Part shown: positions 41,339-51,280 of the stretch, one piece after another
How the letters are laid out: the number at the start of each line of letters is the position of its first letter
Position numbering within the stretch: the stretch's first letter is position 1
DNA from: Hydrogenophaga sp.
Lineage (GTDB): Bacteria; Pseudomonadota; Gammaproteobacteria; Burkholderiales; Burkholderiaceae_C
Direction: 5' to 3'
Length of the DNA: 64,000 nucleotides
Assembly: GCF_019635465.1 (NCBI RefSeq)
Contig: NZ_JAHBZK010000004.1
Location: forward strand, 179,311 to 243,310
Position numbers and translations under genes: made by a program
The notes under the pieces: generated by a model
Databases searched by the model: none
The model's input: only the letters and a program-made list of their open reading frames with translations
Told to the model about the DNA's origin: nothing

Positions 41339-42063
41339 AGCTCCAGGTCGGCGATCAGGGGCAGGTGGTCGGACATGCGCCGCCAGGCCGGCCCGTGGGG
41401 CACGTGCGCCGACACCGGCCGCAGGCCCCGCACGAAGATGCGGTCCAGGTGCAGCAGTGGCAGCCGCGCCGGAAAGGTGGGCAGGCGGATGCCCTCGAAG
41501 GTGTGCAGGTCGAGCGCGGCCATGGGCTTGAGCAGTTGCGCGCTCCAGTCGTTGAAGTCACCTGCCACGATCAGTGGCGCACTGGATGGCACCTCGCGCG
41601 AGATGAACTGCCCCAGCCGCTGCACCTGGCGCTCGCGGCTGGCGTGGATGAGTCCCAGGTGCACGACCACCACGTGCACGTCGGTGCCATCGACCAGCAA
41701 CTGGGCATGCAACAGCCCGCGTTGCTCGAAGCGGTGGTCCGATACATCCGCATGGCCCACGCCCAGCACCGGCCAGCGCGAGAGCAAGGCGTTGCCGTGC
41801 TCACCATGGCGGGTGGTGGCGTTGGTGCGGTAGACGGCTTCGTAGCCTTCGGGGGAGAGGTAGCCCGCCTGATCGAGGTCGGGCCAGCGGGTGAAGTAGC
41901 GCTCCAGCTTGCGGTGGTGGCTGCGCACCTCCTGCAGACAGACGATGTCGGCGTCGAATTGCTCCACCGCATGCACCAGGTTGTGGATCTCCAGTCGGCG
42001 TGCCGGGCCCAGGCCCTGGACGCCTTTGTGGATGTTGTAGGTGGCCACGCGCAGCAGGCTCAT
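41335..42063 (-). CDS. Endonuclease/exonuclease/phosphatase family protein (YbhP-like)
   Basis: 242 residues with the EEP fold signatures: ATYNIHKG at the start, CLQEVRSHH, VVVHLGLIH, GDFNDW and SDHLPLIADLEL at the end. The catalytic Asn, Glu, Asp and His expected of a metal-dependent phosphodiesterase are visible. The substrate is unknown; the conserved link to clsB suggests a lipid or lipid-headgroup substrate rather than DNA. ATG at 42063 (MSLLRVATYN); ATG at 42075 also in frame. Confidence 0.9.
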   Translation of the reverse strand: MSLLRVATYNIHKGVQGLGPARRLEIHNLVHAVEQFDADIVCLQEVRSHHRKLERYFTRWPDLDQAGYLSPEGYEAVYRTNATTRHGEHGNALLSRWPVLGVGHADVSDHRFEQRGLLHAQLLVDGTDVHVVVVHLGLIHASRERQVQRLGQFISREVPSSAPLIVAGDFNDWSAQLLKPMAALDLHTFEGIRLPTFPARLPLLHLDRIFVRGLRPVSAHVPHGPAWRRMSDHLPLIADLEL

Positions 42064-42091
42064 GGCGCAAATCATCGCACGCGGCGTGGCG

Positions 42092-42574
42092 TCAGTCAGG
42101 CGCCCGACCGCCCAGACGCGGCAGCCAGCCAATGGCTTCGGCATTTGATGGCGAAAAGCAGCGCTCCATGGCCGCCTGCCACGGGAGCCAGACCTGGTCC
42201 CGGTGCTCGCGTGGGCTCAGGCGAACCGGCGCCGCACGGAGCACGCACAGGCCGAAGAGGTGCTCGGTGTTGTGGGTCACGCCCGGGGCGTAGCGGTGGC
42301 GCCATTGCGGGTAGATCTCGTACACGTTTTCCAGCCCCCAGTCGCGCAGGCGGTGGTCGGCGGCCCGGGCGTCGAGACCCGTCTCTTCGGCCACTTCGCG
42401 CACGGCCGTGGCCTCGAAGGCTTCGTTCAAGTGGTCTTTGGACCCGGTCACCGATTGCCAGAAACCCGGCGCGTCCGCGCGCTCGATCAGCAAGACCTCC
42501 AGCGCCGGGGTGTGAATCACCACCAGCACCGACTGGGGCACCTTGAAGCGGGGCGCTACGTGGGGGGTGGGCAC
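42092..42574 (-). CDS. nudB: Dihydroneopterin triphosphate diphosphatase
   Basis: 160 residues of the Nudix family. The Nudix box TGSKDHLNEAFEATAVREVAEETGL lies at about residues 42-66 (REVAEETGL complete). SVLVVIHTPALEVLLIERA and the NTEHLFGLCV segment fit NudB, which removes pyrophosphate from dihydroneopterin triphosphate in folate synthesis. Three bases after yqjK and 28 bp before the EEP gene. Confidence 0.92.
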   Translation of the reverse strand: MPTPHVAPRFKVPQSVLVVIHTPALEVLLIERADAPGFWQSVTGSKDHLNEAFEATAVREVAEETGLDARAADHRLRDWGLENVYEIYPQWRHRYAPGVTHNTEHLFGLCVLRAAPVRLSPREHRDQVWLPWQAAMERCFSPSNAEAIGWLPRLGGRAPD

Positions 42575-42577
42575 AGC

Positions 42578-42880
42578 TCAGGGGCGTTGGGCCGCGCTCA
42601 CGCGCAGCCACAGCCGCCAAACGGTCCACAACCGCCACGGCGTGGTGAACAAACGGCTGGGCCGGCGCGCCACCCACACGCCGGTCACCACCGCGAGCGG
42701 CACCACCAGCGCCGGCGGCCGCGCACGCAGCCACTGCCAGGCCTCCAGGCCGCGCTCGGCCCAGGTGAGCGCCGGCGACAGCGCCTCGGCGTGGGCCAGC
42801 GTGCGATCGCGCAAGCGGCGCGAGCGTTGCTGCAACTGCGTGCGGCGCAGCGCCAGTTCGTCGGCCCGTGACGGGTTCAT
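42578..42880 (-). CDS. YqjK-like protein
   Basis: 100 residues. An N-terminal basic helical segment (LRRTQLQQRSRRLRDRTLAH) is followed by a hydrophobic stretch (ALVVPLAVVTGVWVARRP), as in the small YqjK membrane-associated family. Function unknown. The ATG overlaps the stop of the YqjE-like gene (ATGA). It completes a yqjD-yqjE-yqjK set as in enterobacteria. Confidence 0.82.
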   Translation of the reverse strand: MNPSRADELALRRTQLQQRSRRLRDRTLAHAEALSPALTWAERGLEAWQWLRARPPALVVPLAVVTGVWVARRPSRLFTTPWRLWTVWRLWLRVSAAQRP

Positions 42881-43251
42881 GGCTCGAGCGCCTCGCGGTC
42901 CTGGCGCAACTCGTCGATGCTGGCCGAGAACAGGCGGGATCCGCGCAACACCCGCGAGCGCGCCTGCCAGGCCGCCAGCAACCCCGCCACCAGAAACACG
43001 CCGGCAAACACGGCCAGCGCCAGCAAGCGGTGCGTGTCCCACAAGGCGACGGTGACGAGCATGGCCACAAAGCACAGGCCCAAGGCCAGGCAGACCAGCG
43101 CAATGGCGCCATAGGCCACCAGACCGGCCACACGCAGAACCTCTTCCTGCGCCTCGACGCTGAACAGCTCGAGCCGGACCTGCGCCAGCTCGAGCAAAGT
43201 GCCCGCCAGGCCACGCAGCGACCCGGACAGGCGTTGGCCCGCGGGACCCAT
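42877..43251 (-). CDS. Phage-holin-family/YqjE-like membrane protein
   Basis: 124 residues. An N-terminal amphipathic part (LSGSLRGLAGTLLELAQVRLELFSVEAQEE) precedes two transmembrane helices (VAYGAIALVCLALGLCFVAML and LLALAVFAGVFLVAGLLAAW). This is the YqjE pattern; function unknown, possibly membrane stress. ATG at 43251 chosen, 8 bp after the YqjD-like stop; the longer frame upstream overlaps that gene. Confidence 0.87.
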   Translation of the reverse strand: MGPAGQRLSGSLRGLAGTLLELAQVRLELFSVEAQEEVLRVAGLVAYGAIALVCLALGLCFVAMLVTVALWDTHRLLALAVFAGVFLVAGLLAAWQARSRVLRGSRLFSASIDELRQDREALEP

Positions 43252-43259
43252 GGGCCCGC

Positions 43260-43580
43260 TCAACGGCGACCGATCAGCAGGCCGAGCAACAAGCCCACGC
43301 CAGCGGCGGTGCCGATCGCCTGCCACGGGTGCTGGTGCACGTACTCATCAGTGGCACGCGCCGCCTCTTTGGTCTTGGCGGCCACGGTCTCTTCGATGTC
43401 GGCCAGCCTGTGTCGGGCGGCCATGAGGTTGTCGCGAATGCGTTCGCGCATTTCGACCACCTTGCCTTCGGTCTCGCCTGCGGTGGCATGCAGCAACTCT
43501 TCGGCGTCGGCAATCACGCGTTGCAGGTCGCGCACGAGCTTTTTCTTGCTGGCGGTGCTGTCGTTGACGGCTTCGGTCAT
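43260..43580 (-). CDS. DUF883/ElaB-YqjD family membrane-anchored protein
   Basis: 106 residues. A helical, charged body (LVRDLQRVIADAEELLHATAGETEGKVVEMRERIRDNLMAARHRL) ends in YVHQHPWQAIGTAAGVGLLLGLLIGRR, the characteristic C-terminal membrane anchor. In enterobacteria these proteins bind ribosomes at the inner membrane in stationary phase. ATG at 43580 has GGAG nearby. First gene of yqjDEK-nudB. Confidence 0.9.
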   Translation of the reverse strand: MTEAVNDSTASKKKLVRDLQRVIADAEELLHATAGETEGKVVEMRERIRDNLMAARHRLADIEETVAAKTKEAARATDEYVHQHPWQAIGTAAGVGLLLGLLIGRR

Positions 43581-43662
43581 GGGAGGCTCCTTTCCTGTGG
43601 TTGGGCCCATCGGCGATGGACAACACGGGGTGCGATCGGCACAGGATACGCAGGTTCCATGC

Positions 43663-43686
43663 AAAAAGGCGCCCGAAGGCGCCTTT
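43663..43686 (-). terminator. Rho-independent terminator of aspS
   Basis: On the minus strand AAAGGCGCC-TTCG-GGCGCCTTTTT forms a perfect 9-bp stem with a TTCG tetraloop and a run of five Ts, 30 bp after the aspS stop. It also separates the aspS operon from yqjD downstream. Confidence 0.85.
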
Positions 43687-43715
43687 GCGGTGTTGTCCTA
43701 CAAGGCCGGGCCGAC

Positions 43716-45518
<1,803 letters not shown>

Positions 45519-45533
45519 GGGATGCTTTCTTTC

Positions 45534-46211
45534 TCAGTCGGGGTTGTGCGCCGCGTCGGTGGCGGCCTGGGTGCTTTGGGGTTTCGGTCCGCCGGGCACG
45601 ATCACGCCCATGGACACGATGTAGGTGAGCGCTTCGTCCACGCTCATATCGAGTTCGACGCAGTCGCGCGCGCGCAGCAGCACGAAATAGCCGCCCGTGG
45701 GGTTCGGCGTGGTCGGCACGTACACACTGAGGAACTGATCGCCGTCGTCGGCTTCGGCCGACTCGCTCTGCAATTGCTTCAGCACTTCGCCCTGCGGGGC
45801 GCCGGTCAGGAAGGCGATCGTCCACATGCCAGGCTGCGGCCATTGCACCAGCAAGGCCTTGCGAAACGCGTTGCCCTTTTCGGAGAACAGCGTGTCCGAG
45901 ACCTGTTTCACGCCGGAATAGATGGAGCGAACGATGGGGATGCGGTGCAGCAGGGCGTGCCACCAGTGCACGATCTTGTTGCCGATGATGTTGGAGGCCA
46001 GTGCGCCGATGGACAGCACGATCACCACCGCGAAGATCACGCCCAGGCCGGGGATGTGCACGCCCAGCCAGGCATCCGGGCGCCAGGACGCCGGCAGGAT
46101 GTTGAGCGTCTGGTCGAGCGTGCCGACCACCCAGTCAAGCACCCAAAGGGTGACGATGAGCGGCACCAGGACGAGCAGTCCCGAGAAGAGCCACTTGCGC
46201 AGGGCGGTCAT
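45534..46211 (-). CDS. DUF502 family membrane protein
   Basis: 225 residues. Two transmembrane helices lie in the N-terminal third (LFSGLLVLVPLIVTLWVLDWV and GVIFAVVIVLSIGALASNIIG), followed by the conserved HRIPIVRSIYSGVKQVSDTLF and VYVPTTPNPTGGYFVLL segments of DUF502. The role is unknown. It sits between fmdB and aspS, an arrangement common in beta-proteobacteria. Confidence 0.92.
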   Translation of the reverse strand: MTALRKWLFSGLLVLVPLIVTLWVLDWVVGTLDQTLNILPASWRPDAWLGVHIPGLGVIFAVVIVLSIGALASNIIGNKIVHWWHALLHRIPIVRSIYSGVKQVSDTLFSEKGNAFRKALLVQWPQPGMWTIAFLTGAPQGEVLKQLQSESAEADDGDQFLSVYVPTTPNPTGGYFVLLRARDCVELDMSVDEALTYIVSMGVIVPGGPKPQSTQAATDAAHNPD

Positions 46212-46231
46212 GTATCGAAGGCTCTAAAGGT

Positions 46232-46582
46232 TCAGGTGGACGAGCCACCACCACTGCCACCACCGGACGACGGTGGCGACGCGGCGGGCGTGCTGGCAGG
46301 CGCGGGTGCCGGCGAGGCAGCGGGGGCGTCGGCCGCCTTGGAACTCCCCTCAGCCGCCTTGCCGTCACCGCCCGTGGCGGGGGCACTGGCGCCACCACTG
46401 CCACCGCGGAAGTCGGTCACGTACCAGCCCGAGCCTTTGAGCTGGAAGCCGGCCGCGGTGACCTGTTTGCGAAAGGTGTCGGCGCCGCAGGCCGGGCAGG
46501 TGCTCAGCGGGGCGTCGGAGATCTTTTGCAGCACGTCCTTGGCATGGCCACAGGACGCGCACTTGTAGGCATAGATGGGCAT
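46232..46582 (-). CDS. FmdB-family zinc-ribbon regulatory protein
   Basis: 116 residues. MPIYAYKCASCGHAKDVLQK and CPACGADTFRKQVTAAGFQLKGSGWYVTDF make the FmdB/CxxC-CxxC zinc ribbon (about 1-60). The rest is a low-complexity Ala/Pro/Ser/Gly tail ending in SGGGSGGGSST. FmdB proteins are putative regulators with no settled role. First gene of the operon leading to aspS. Confidence 0.9.
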   Translation of the reverse strand: MPIYAYKCASCGHAKDVLQKISDAPLSTCPACGADTFRKQVTAAGFQLKGSGWYVTDFRGGSGGASAPATGGDGKAAEGSSKAADAPAASPAPAPASTPAASPPSSGGGSGGGSST

Positions 46583-46769
46583 GGTGAGGAAGGCAAAGTC
46601 CCCGCGGCGCTGGGTGCAACCCCTGTCGGGGCACCACCGGCGAGCCGGCGGTACCGGTGCGGCGGTGTCTCCCGGTCGATCACTTCATGCGAAGTGGGTT
46701 GCGCCGAGCACAGCGGGGATGAATTCGTGGATGAAACCGTCCACCGAGCGTCGGCGGACAAAACCCGCG

Positions 46770-46775
46770 ATTATA
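46770..46775 (-). promoter_or_regulatory. Putative fmdB-DUF502-aspS -10 box
   Basis: TATAAT on the minus strand. The -35 region is weak. It would give a 5' leader of about 180 nt before fmdB. The 229-bp gap between ubiB and fmdB (46583-46811) otherwise holds only GC-rich short inverted repeats such as GCCGG-CTC-GCCGG near 46640. Confidence 0.5.
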
Positions 46776-46783
46776 AATTCCGG

Positions 46784-46801
46784 GGCGCCTTTGCGGGCGC
46801 C
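46784..46801 (-). terminator. Hairpin downstream of ubiB
   Basis: GGCGCC-6 nt-GGCGCC, extended by flanking G/C pairs, lies 11 bp after the ubiB stop. There is no proper T-tract on the minus strand, so termination is uncertain. Confidence 0.35.
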
Positions 46802-46811
46802 GGGCGGGGTT

Positions 46812-48377
46812 TCACCACACCCGGATGCGCAACAGGATCTGGGTGACGATGAGACCGAGCACAAATCCGACGCCGCCGTAGATGATGCCCTGCAGCAAGC
46901 GGTTGGTGCGGCGCTGCTCGGCCAGCAGGGCGTCGATCTCGCTGCGCAGCTCGTGTGGGCGGTGCTTGAGGTAGTCGTGCAGCAGGCGCGGCAAGGCTGG
47001 CAGCAGCTTGGCGTACTGGGGGGCTTCGGCCTTGAGCTGGGCCAACAGCCGCTGCGGCCCCACCTGCTCCAGCATCCATTGCTCCAGGAAGGGCTTGGCC
47101 GTGGCCCAGAGGTCGAGCTCCGGGTCAAGCTCTCGCCCCAGGCCCTCGATGTTGAGCAGGGTTTTCTGCAGAAGCACCAGCTGCGGCTGGATCTCGACGT
47201 GAAAGCGGCGCGAGGTCTGGAACAGGCGCATCAGCACCATACCGAGCGAAATCTCCTTGAGCGGGCGGTCGAAGTAAGGCTCGCACACCGCTCGAATGGC
47301 CGACTCCAGCTCGTCGACGCGGGTGTCCGCCGGCACCCAGCCCGACTCGATGTGCAGCTCGGCCACGCGTTTGTAGTCACGGCGGAAGAAGGCCGTGAAG
47401 TTCTGCGCCAGGTACTCCTTGTCGAAGGCGGTGAGCGTGCCCACGATGCCGAAGTCGAGCGAGATGTAGCGCCCGAAGCTGGCCGGATCGATGCTGACCT
47501 GGATGTTGCCCGGATGCATGTCGGCGTGGAAGAAACCGTCGCGAAACACCTGGGTGAAGAAGATCGTCACCCCGTCGCGCGCCAGCCTGGGGATGTCCAC
47601 GCCCTGGCGGCGCAGCTCGTCCGTGCGGTTGATGGGCACACCAGCCATGCGCTCCATCACCATGACGTCGGTACGGCACCAGTCCCAGTACATCTCGGGG
47701 ATGATGACCAGATCGAGGCCGGCCATGTTGCGGCGCAACTGCGCGGCATTCGACGCCTCGCGCAGCAGGTCGAGCTCGTCGTGCAGGTACTTGTCGAACT
47801 CGGCCACCACCTCGCGCGGCTTGAGCCGGCGTCCGTCGGCCGAGAGCCGCTCGAGCCAGCCCGCCATCATGCGCATGAGCGCCAGGTCCTTGTCGATGAC
47901 GGGCAGCATGTTGGGGCGCAACACCTTGACCGCCACCTCGCGCCCGGCTGCGGCACCGCTGCGCAGCGTGGCGAAATGCACCTGCGCGATCGAGGCGCTG
48001 GCCACCGGAACGCGGTCGAAATGCGCGAACACCTCGTCCAGCGGGCGGCCGAATGCGCGTTCGATGGTGGCCACCGCCACATCGCCAGGGAACGGCGGCA
48101 CGCGGTCCTGCAGGCGGGCGAGTTCGTCGGCAATGTCAGGCGGCAGCAGGTCGCGGCGGGTGGACAACACCTGCCCGAACTTCACGAAGATAGGGCCCAG
48201 ACGCTCAAGTGCCTCACGCAGGCGTTGCCCGCGGGGCTTGTCCAGCTTGCGGCCGATCGTGACGACGCGGGTGAGTCGGCGCAGCCAGGGGTGGTCGAAG
48301 CTGGAGAGCACCAGCTCGTCCAGCCCGTGCCGCAGCGCCACCCAGACGATGAAGGCGCCGCGCAGCAGCCGCCTCAC
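46812..48377 (-). CDS. ubiB: Ubiquinone biosynthesis kinase-like protein UbiB
   Basis: 521 residues from a GTG. The UbiB-specific KxGQ-like motif appears as [32 protein letters not shown] (about 69-100), followed by the kinase-like lobe with [19 protein letters not shown] and SLDFGIVG, and two C-terminal transmembrane helices ([23 protein letters not shown]). UbiB is an atypical ATPase needed for coenzyme Q assembly at the membrane. The GTG overlaps the ubiJ stop (GTGA). Confidence 0.95.
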   Translation of the reverse strand: MRRLLRGAFIVWVALRHGLDELVLSSFDHPWLRRLTRVVTIGRKLDKPRGQRLREALERLGPIFVKFGQVLSTRRDLLPPDIADELARLQDRVPPFPGDVAVATIERAFGRPLDEVFAHFDRVPVASASIAQVHFATLRSGAAAGREVAVKVLRPNMLPVIDKDLALMRMMAGWLERLSADGRRLKPREVVAEFDKYLHDELDLLREASNAAQLRRNMAGLDLVIIPEMYWDWCRTDVMVMERMAGVPINRTDELRRQGVDIPRLARDGVTIFFTQVFRDGFFHADMHPGNIQVSIDPASFGRYISLDFGIVGTLTAFDKEYLAQNFTAFFRRDYKRVAELHIESGWVPADTRVDELESAIRAVCEPYFDRPLKEISLGMVLMRLFQTSRRFHVEIQPQLVLLQKTLLNIEGLGRELDPELDLWATAKPFLEQWMLEQVGPQRLLAQLKAEAPQYAKLLPALPRLLHDYLKHRPHELRSEIDALLAEQRRTNRLLQGIIYGGVGFVLGLIVTQILLRIRVW

Positions 48378-48952
48378 CGCTCCACCCCGGCGCCTCGGGC
48401 CGGCGGACGCGGCATGCGCGCCACGAAGGCCTTCACGGCGTCGGCCAAGCGCCGCGCGCCGCCAACCAGGGTGTGGGCCACCGCGTCACCGGTGACGCGC
48501 GAGAGGTCCTCTTCGACATCCCAACGCACGTTGTCGACCAGCCAGGCGACCTCGGCGGCCAGTTGCACGTCGCCCTGGATGTCCACACCGGGCTTGTCGC
48601 CAGCCAGCACGCGTTGCGCGATGTCGAAGGGCGACTGCTGCGTGAGCGTCACCGTGAGCTCGGGCGGGTTCGCCAGCGGGTCGCAGCGCTCCAGCAACCC
48701 CGCGCGCGTCGCCGCCAGGGTGAGGTGTATCTCGCCCCATTCGACCTTGATCGGCTTGCCGGCCTGGCGCCGCAGACGCTCGGTGGCCACGGGCTCTTGC
48801 TGCAGCACGTGGTTGAGCAGCAGCACCACGCGGTTCTGCGTCTCGTCGACCACCCAGGCGGGCGGGCGCAATGCACCCAGCAAGCCCTGGATCAAACCTT
48901 CGGGGGAGCGCCGGCTGGCGCTTGCGGTGGGGTCGGGAGGTACTTCAGCCAT
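48374..48952 (-). CDS. ubiJ: Ubiquinone biosynthesis accessory factor UbiJ (SCP2 domain)
   Basis: 192 residues. An SCP2-like lipid-binding N-terminal domain (about 20-120; [28 protein letters not shown], then [34 protein letters not shown]) is followed by a basic C-terminal helix. UbiJ with UbiK organises the coenzyme Q metabolon and binds its hydrophobic intermediates. Coupled to ubiB by a 4-base overlap; the Tim44-domain gene lies 69 bp upstream. Confidence 0.9.
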   Translation of the reverse strand: MAEVPPDPTASASRRSPEGLIQGLLGALRPPAWVVDETQNRVVLLLNHVLQQEPVATERLRRQAGKPIKVEWGEIHLTLAATRAGLLERCDPLANPPELTVTLTQQSPFDIAQRVLAGDKPGVDIQGDVQLAAEVAWLVDNVRWDVEEDLSRVTGDAVAHTLVGGARRLADAVKAFVARMPRPPARGAGVER

Positions 48953-49021
48953 GACCGCCCGATTCTGACGGATAACCGCACGCCCGAGCGAGCGCTCCAG
49001 CGCGCGGCAACGGTCGACGAC

Positions 49022-50050
49022 CTACTGCAGCGCCTGCACGCCGGCCACCAGCCACCCGCCGGGGCCGGCCTTGGGGCGGGTGATGTTCCAGACTTCGCGA
49101 AACGGGCTTGGGCCGGCCGATGCCTCTTCGCGGATCAGGCCAGAAAACTCCACGCTGGCCATGAAGTCGTCGTCCAGCTCCTCGATGCCCAGCAATTGCG
49201 CTTCAAGCATGACCACATCGGTCCTGTTCGGCTCGCCCGTGCTGGCGCGCTCCCGCTCGGCCAGCTGGCCCTGGATCTGCGCCAGCATGTCGTCGGTCAT
49301 CATGGCGCGCAGGGCCGGGATGTCGGCGCGGTCCCAGGCGTCCTGAAGACCGATGAAATTGGCTTTGGAGGCCTTGAGGAAACCCTCGGCATCGAAGCCG
49401 GCCGGGATGCCCCAGCTCTGGCGGCCCAGCAAGGCGGATCCGATCATCGACCCCGGCTGCCCTGCCACGGCGGCATCGAGCCCAGCCGGACTGGTGCGCT
49501 CCCAGGGGCGCGCCGACGCGTCGTTGCCAACGTTTTGCGGACTGTAGGTGCGCGGCACCGTGGGTTCGAAATCGACCGGTGCCCGTGCCGGCACAGGTAC
49601 CGTGGCCTGGTAGGCCAGCCCACCCGCGGCCTGCGGCGAGGCCACCGGCGACCTGCGCCGGGTCAGCAGCCGCACCACAGTCAGCACGGCCATCGCCACC
49701 AACGCGATCAAGAGGAACTGAGCAAAGGCTTCGCCAAACCCCAGCGCGGACGCCAGCCAGGCCAGGCCGAGGCCGGCCGCCAGGCCGGTCAACATGCCGG
49801 CCCAGGGGCGCTGCGGCGCGGCGGGTGCGGTGGTCGACGCGGGGCGCGTTGCCGTGGACGACGGGGCGGTCTTTGCCGGCGCGGCCTGAGAGGCAGGAGC
49901 GCTCGGCTGCGATGGCGCGGTGTTGCGCTGCTGCGTCACGTTGGTCGACTGCTTGCCAAAGGACAGCCCACCGCCCAGGCGTTTGGCCAGCACATCGGCC
50001 GAGCCCATTGCCAGCGCGAGTGCCAACACCATCGACCACACCTTGTTCAT
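49022..50050 (-). CDS. Tim44-like domain membrane protein
   Basis: 342 residues. A signal peptide (about 1-20) is followed by a Gly-rich segment KRLGGGLSFGKQ, an Ala/Pro/Thr-rich linker, two transmembrane helices (about 85-130) and a C-terminal Tim44-like domain (about 205-340). In mitochondria Tim44 is part of protein import; in bacteria such proteins are of unknown role. GGAG lies eight bases before ATG 50050. It sits between ubiE and ubiJ-ubiB, so a link to ubiquinone assembly at the membrane is possible but unproven. Confidence 0.88.
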   Translation of the reverse strand: MNKVWSMVLALALAMGSADVLAKRLGGGLSFGKQSTNVTQQRNTAPSQPSAPASQAAPAKTAPSSTATRPASTTAPAAPQRPWAGMLTGLAAGLGLAWLASALGFGEAFAQFLLIALVAMAVLTVVRLLTRRRSPVASPQAAGGLAYQATVPVPARAPVDFEPTVPRTYSPQNVGNDASARPWERTSPAGLDAAVAGQPGSMIGSALLGRQSWGIPAGFDAEGFLKASKANFIGLQDAWDRADIPALRAMMTDDMLAQIQGQLAERERASTGEPNRTDVVMLEAQLLGIEELDDDFMASVEFSGLIREEASAGPSPFREVWNITRPKAGPGGWLVAGVQALQ

Positions 50051-50104
50051 CAGCCCTGTCTCCTTATCTGCCAACCCTCGAGGGGTCTGGCGCCACACAC
50101 TAGT

Positions 50105-50836
50105 TCAACACTTGATGCCCACGTGCAATGCCACGACGCCCCCCGTGAGGTTGTGTACATCGACGTGACCGAATCCCACCGACTTCATCATCTGGCGCAG
50201 CGTCTCCTGGTCGGGGTGCATGCGGATGGACTCGGCGAGGTAGCGGTAGCTGGCCTCGTCGCCGGCCACCCACTTGCCCAGTTTTGGCAGCACCTGAAAC
50301 GAGTACCAGTCGTACGCCTTCTCCAGGGGTTTGGCCACCCGGGAAAACTCCAGCACCAGCAGCTTCCCGCCCGGCTTGAGCGTGCGATGCATTTCGGCCA
50401 GCGCAAGTTCCTTGTGCGTCATGTTGCGCAGCCCGAAGGCCACCGAGACACGGTCAAAGCTGTTGTCGGCAAACGGCAGGTGTTCGGCGTCGCACACCAG
50501 GGTGGGCAGCACAACGCCGGCATCGAGCAAGCGCGTGCGACCCTCGCGCAGCATGGCCTCGTTGATATCGGTATGGAACACGCGCCCGGTGGGCCCGACT
50601 TCGCGTGCAAACGCCATGGCCAGATCACCCGTGCCACCGGCAATGTCGAGCACCTGGTCGCCCGGCTTCACATTGGCCACGGTGATGGTGTAGCGCTTCC
50701 AGAGTCGGTGCAGGCCCGCCGACATCAGGTCGTTCATCACGTCGTAACGCGACGCGACCGAGTCGAACACCCCGCGAACGTGGCGCGCCTTGTCGCCCTC
50801 GTCGACGTGCTGGAAACCGAAATGCGTCTGGGCCAT
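50105..50836 (-). CDS. ubiE: Demethylmenaquinol/2-polyprenyl-benzoquinol methyltransferase
   Basis: 243 residues. SAM-dependent class I methyltransferase: [26 protein letters not shown] is the UbiE/COQ5 signature, and [16 protein letters not shown] is motif I. It adds the C-methyl group in ubiquinone synthesis. GAGGAG lies seven bases before the ATG. DUF971 precedes by 14 bp and the Tim44 gene follows. Confidence 0.96.
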   Translation of the reverse strand: MAQTHFGFQHVDEGDKARHVRGVFDSVASRYDVMNDLMSAGLHRLWKRYTITVANVKPGDQVLDIAGGTGDLAMAFAREVGPTGRVFHTDINEAMLREGRTRLLDAGVVLPTLVCDAEHLPFADNSFDRVSVAFGLRNMTHKELALAEMHRTLKPGGKLLVLEFSRVAKPLEKAYDWYSFQVLPKLGKWVAGDEASYRYLAESIRMHPDQETLRQMMKSVGFGHVDVHNLTGGVVALHVGIKC

Positions 50837-50850
50837 GGGCGTCTCCTCGG

Positions 50851-51264
50851 TCAGTGGTGGCCGCAGCCGGCACCGGCTTTGTCGGGCATCGGGTCATCTC
50901 GACCGACGCCGGCCGCCTGCAAGCGGGCTTCGTAGTCGGCCCAGAGTTCGGCCTGCTTCGAGCCCAGGAAGTACAGGTAGTCCCAGGAAAAGATGCCGGA
51001 AGAGTGGCCGTCGTCGAAGGTGGGCTGCACCGCGTAGTTACCCACAGGCTCCAGGCCGACCAGTTTCACCTCGCGCTTGCCTGTCTGCAGCACCGCCTGG
51101 CCAGGGCCGTGCCCTTGCACCTCGGCCGACGGTGAGTACACGCGCATCAGCTCGAAGGGAATGCGGTAGGTCTGCCCATCGGAGAAGCTGACCTCAAGCA
51201 CGCGCGAGGCGCCGTGCACCGTGATGTCTTGCGGGGTGGGGGTGTTTCGATCGAGGCCAGCCAA
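50851..51264 (-). CDS. DUF971 family protein
   Basis: 137 residues from a TTG start. The DUF971 core is [36 protein letters not shown] followed by [28 protein letters not shown]; the C-terminus has GCGHH. DUF971/GBBH-like domains often bind zinc or take part in Fe-S or hydroxylase pathways; the function of this stand-alone version is not known. TTG at 51264 is chosen because GGAG lies seven bases upstream and the result begins (M)[16 protein letters not shown] as in related proteins; the frame's ATG at 51348 lies inside the upstream gene. Confidence 0.88.
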   Translation of the reverse strand: MAGLDRNTPTPQDITVHGASRVLEVSFSDGQTYRIPFELMRVYSPSAEVQGHGPGQAVLQTGKREVKLVGLEPVGNYAVQPTFDDGHSSGIFSWDYLYFLGSKQAELWADYEARLQAAGVGRDDPMPDKAGAGCGHH

Positions 51265-51280
51265 GGTTCGTCTCCGTTGA

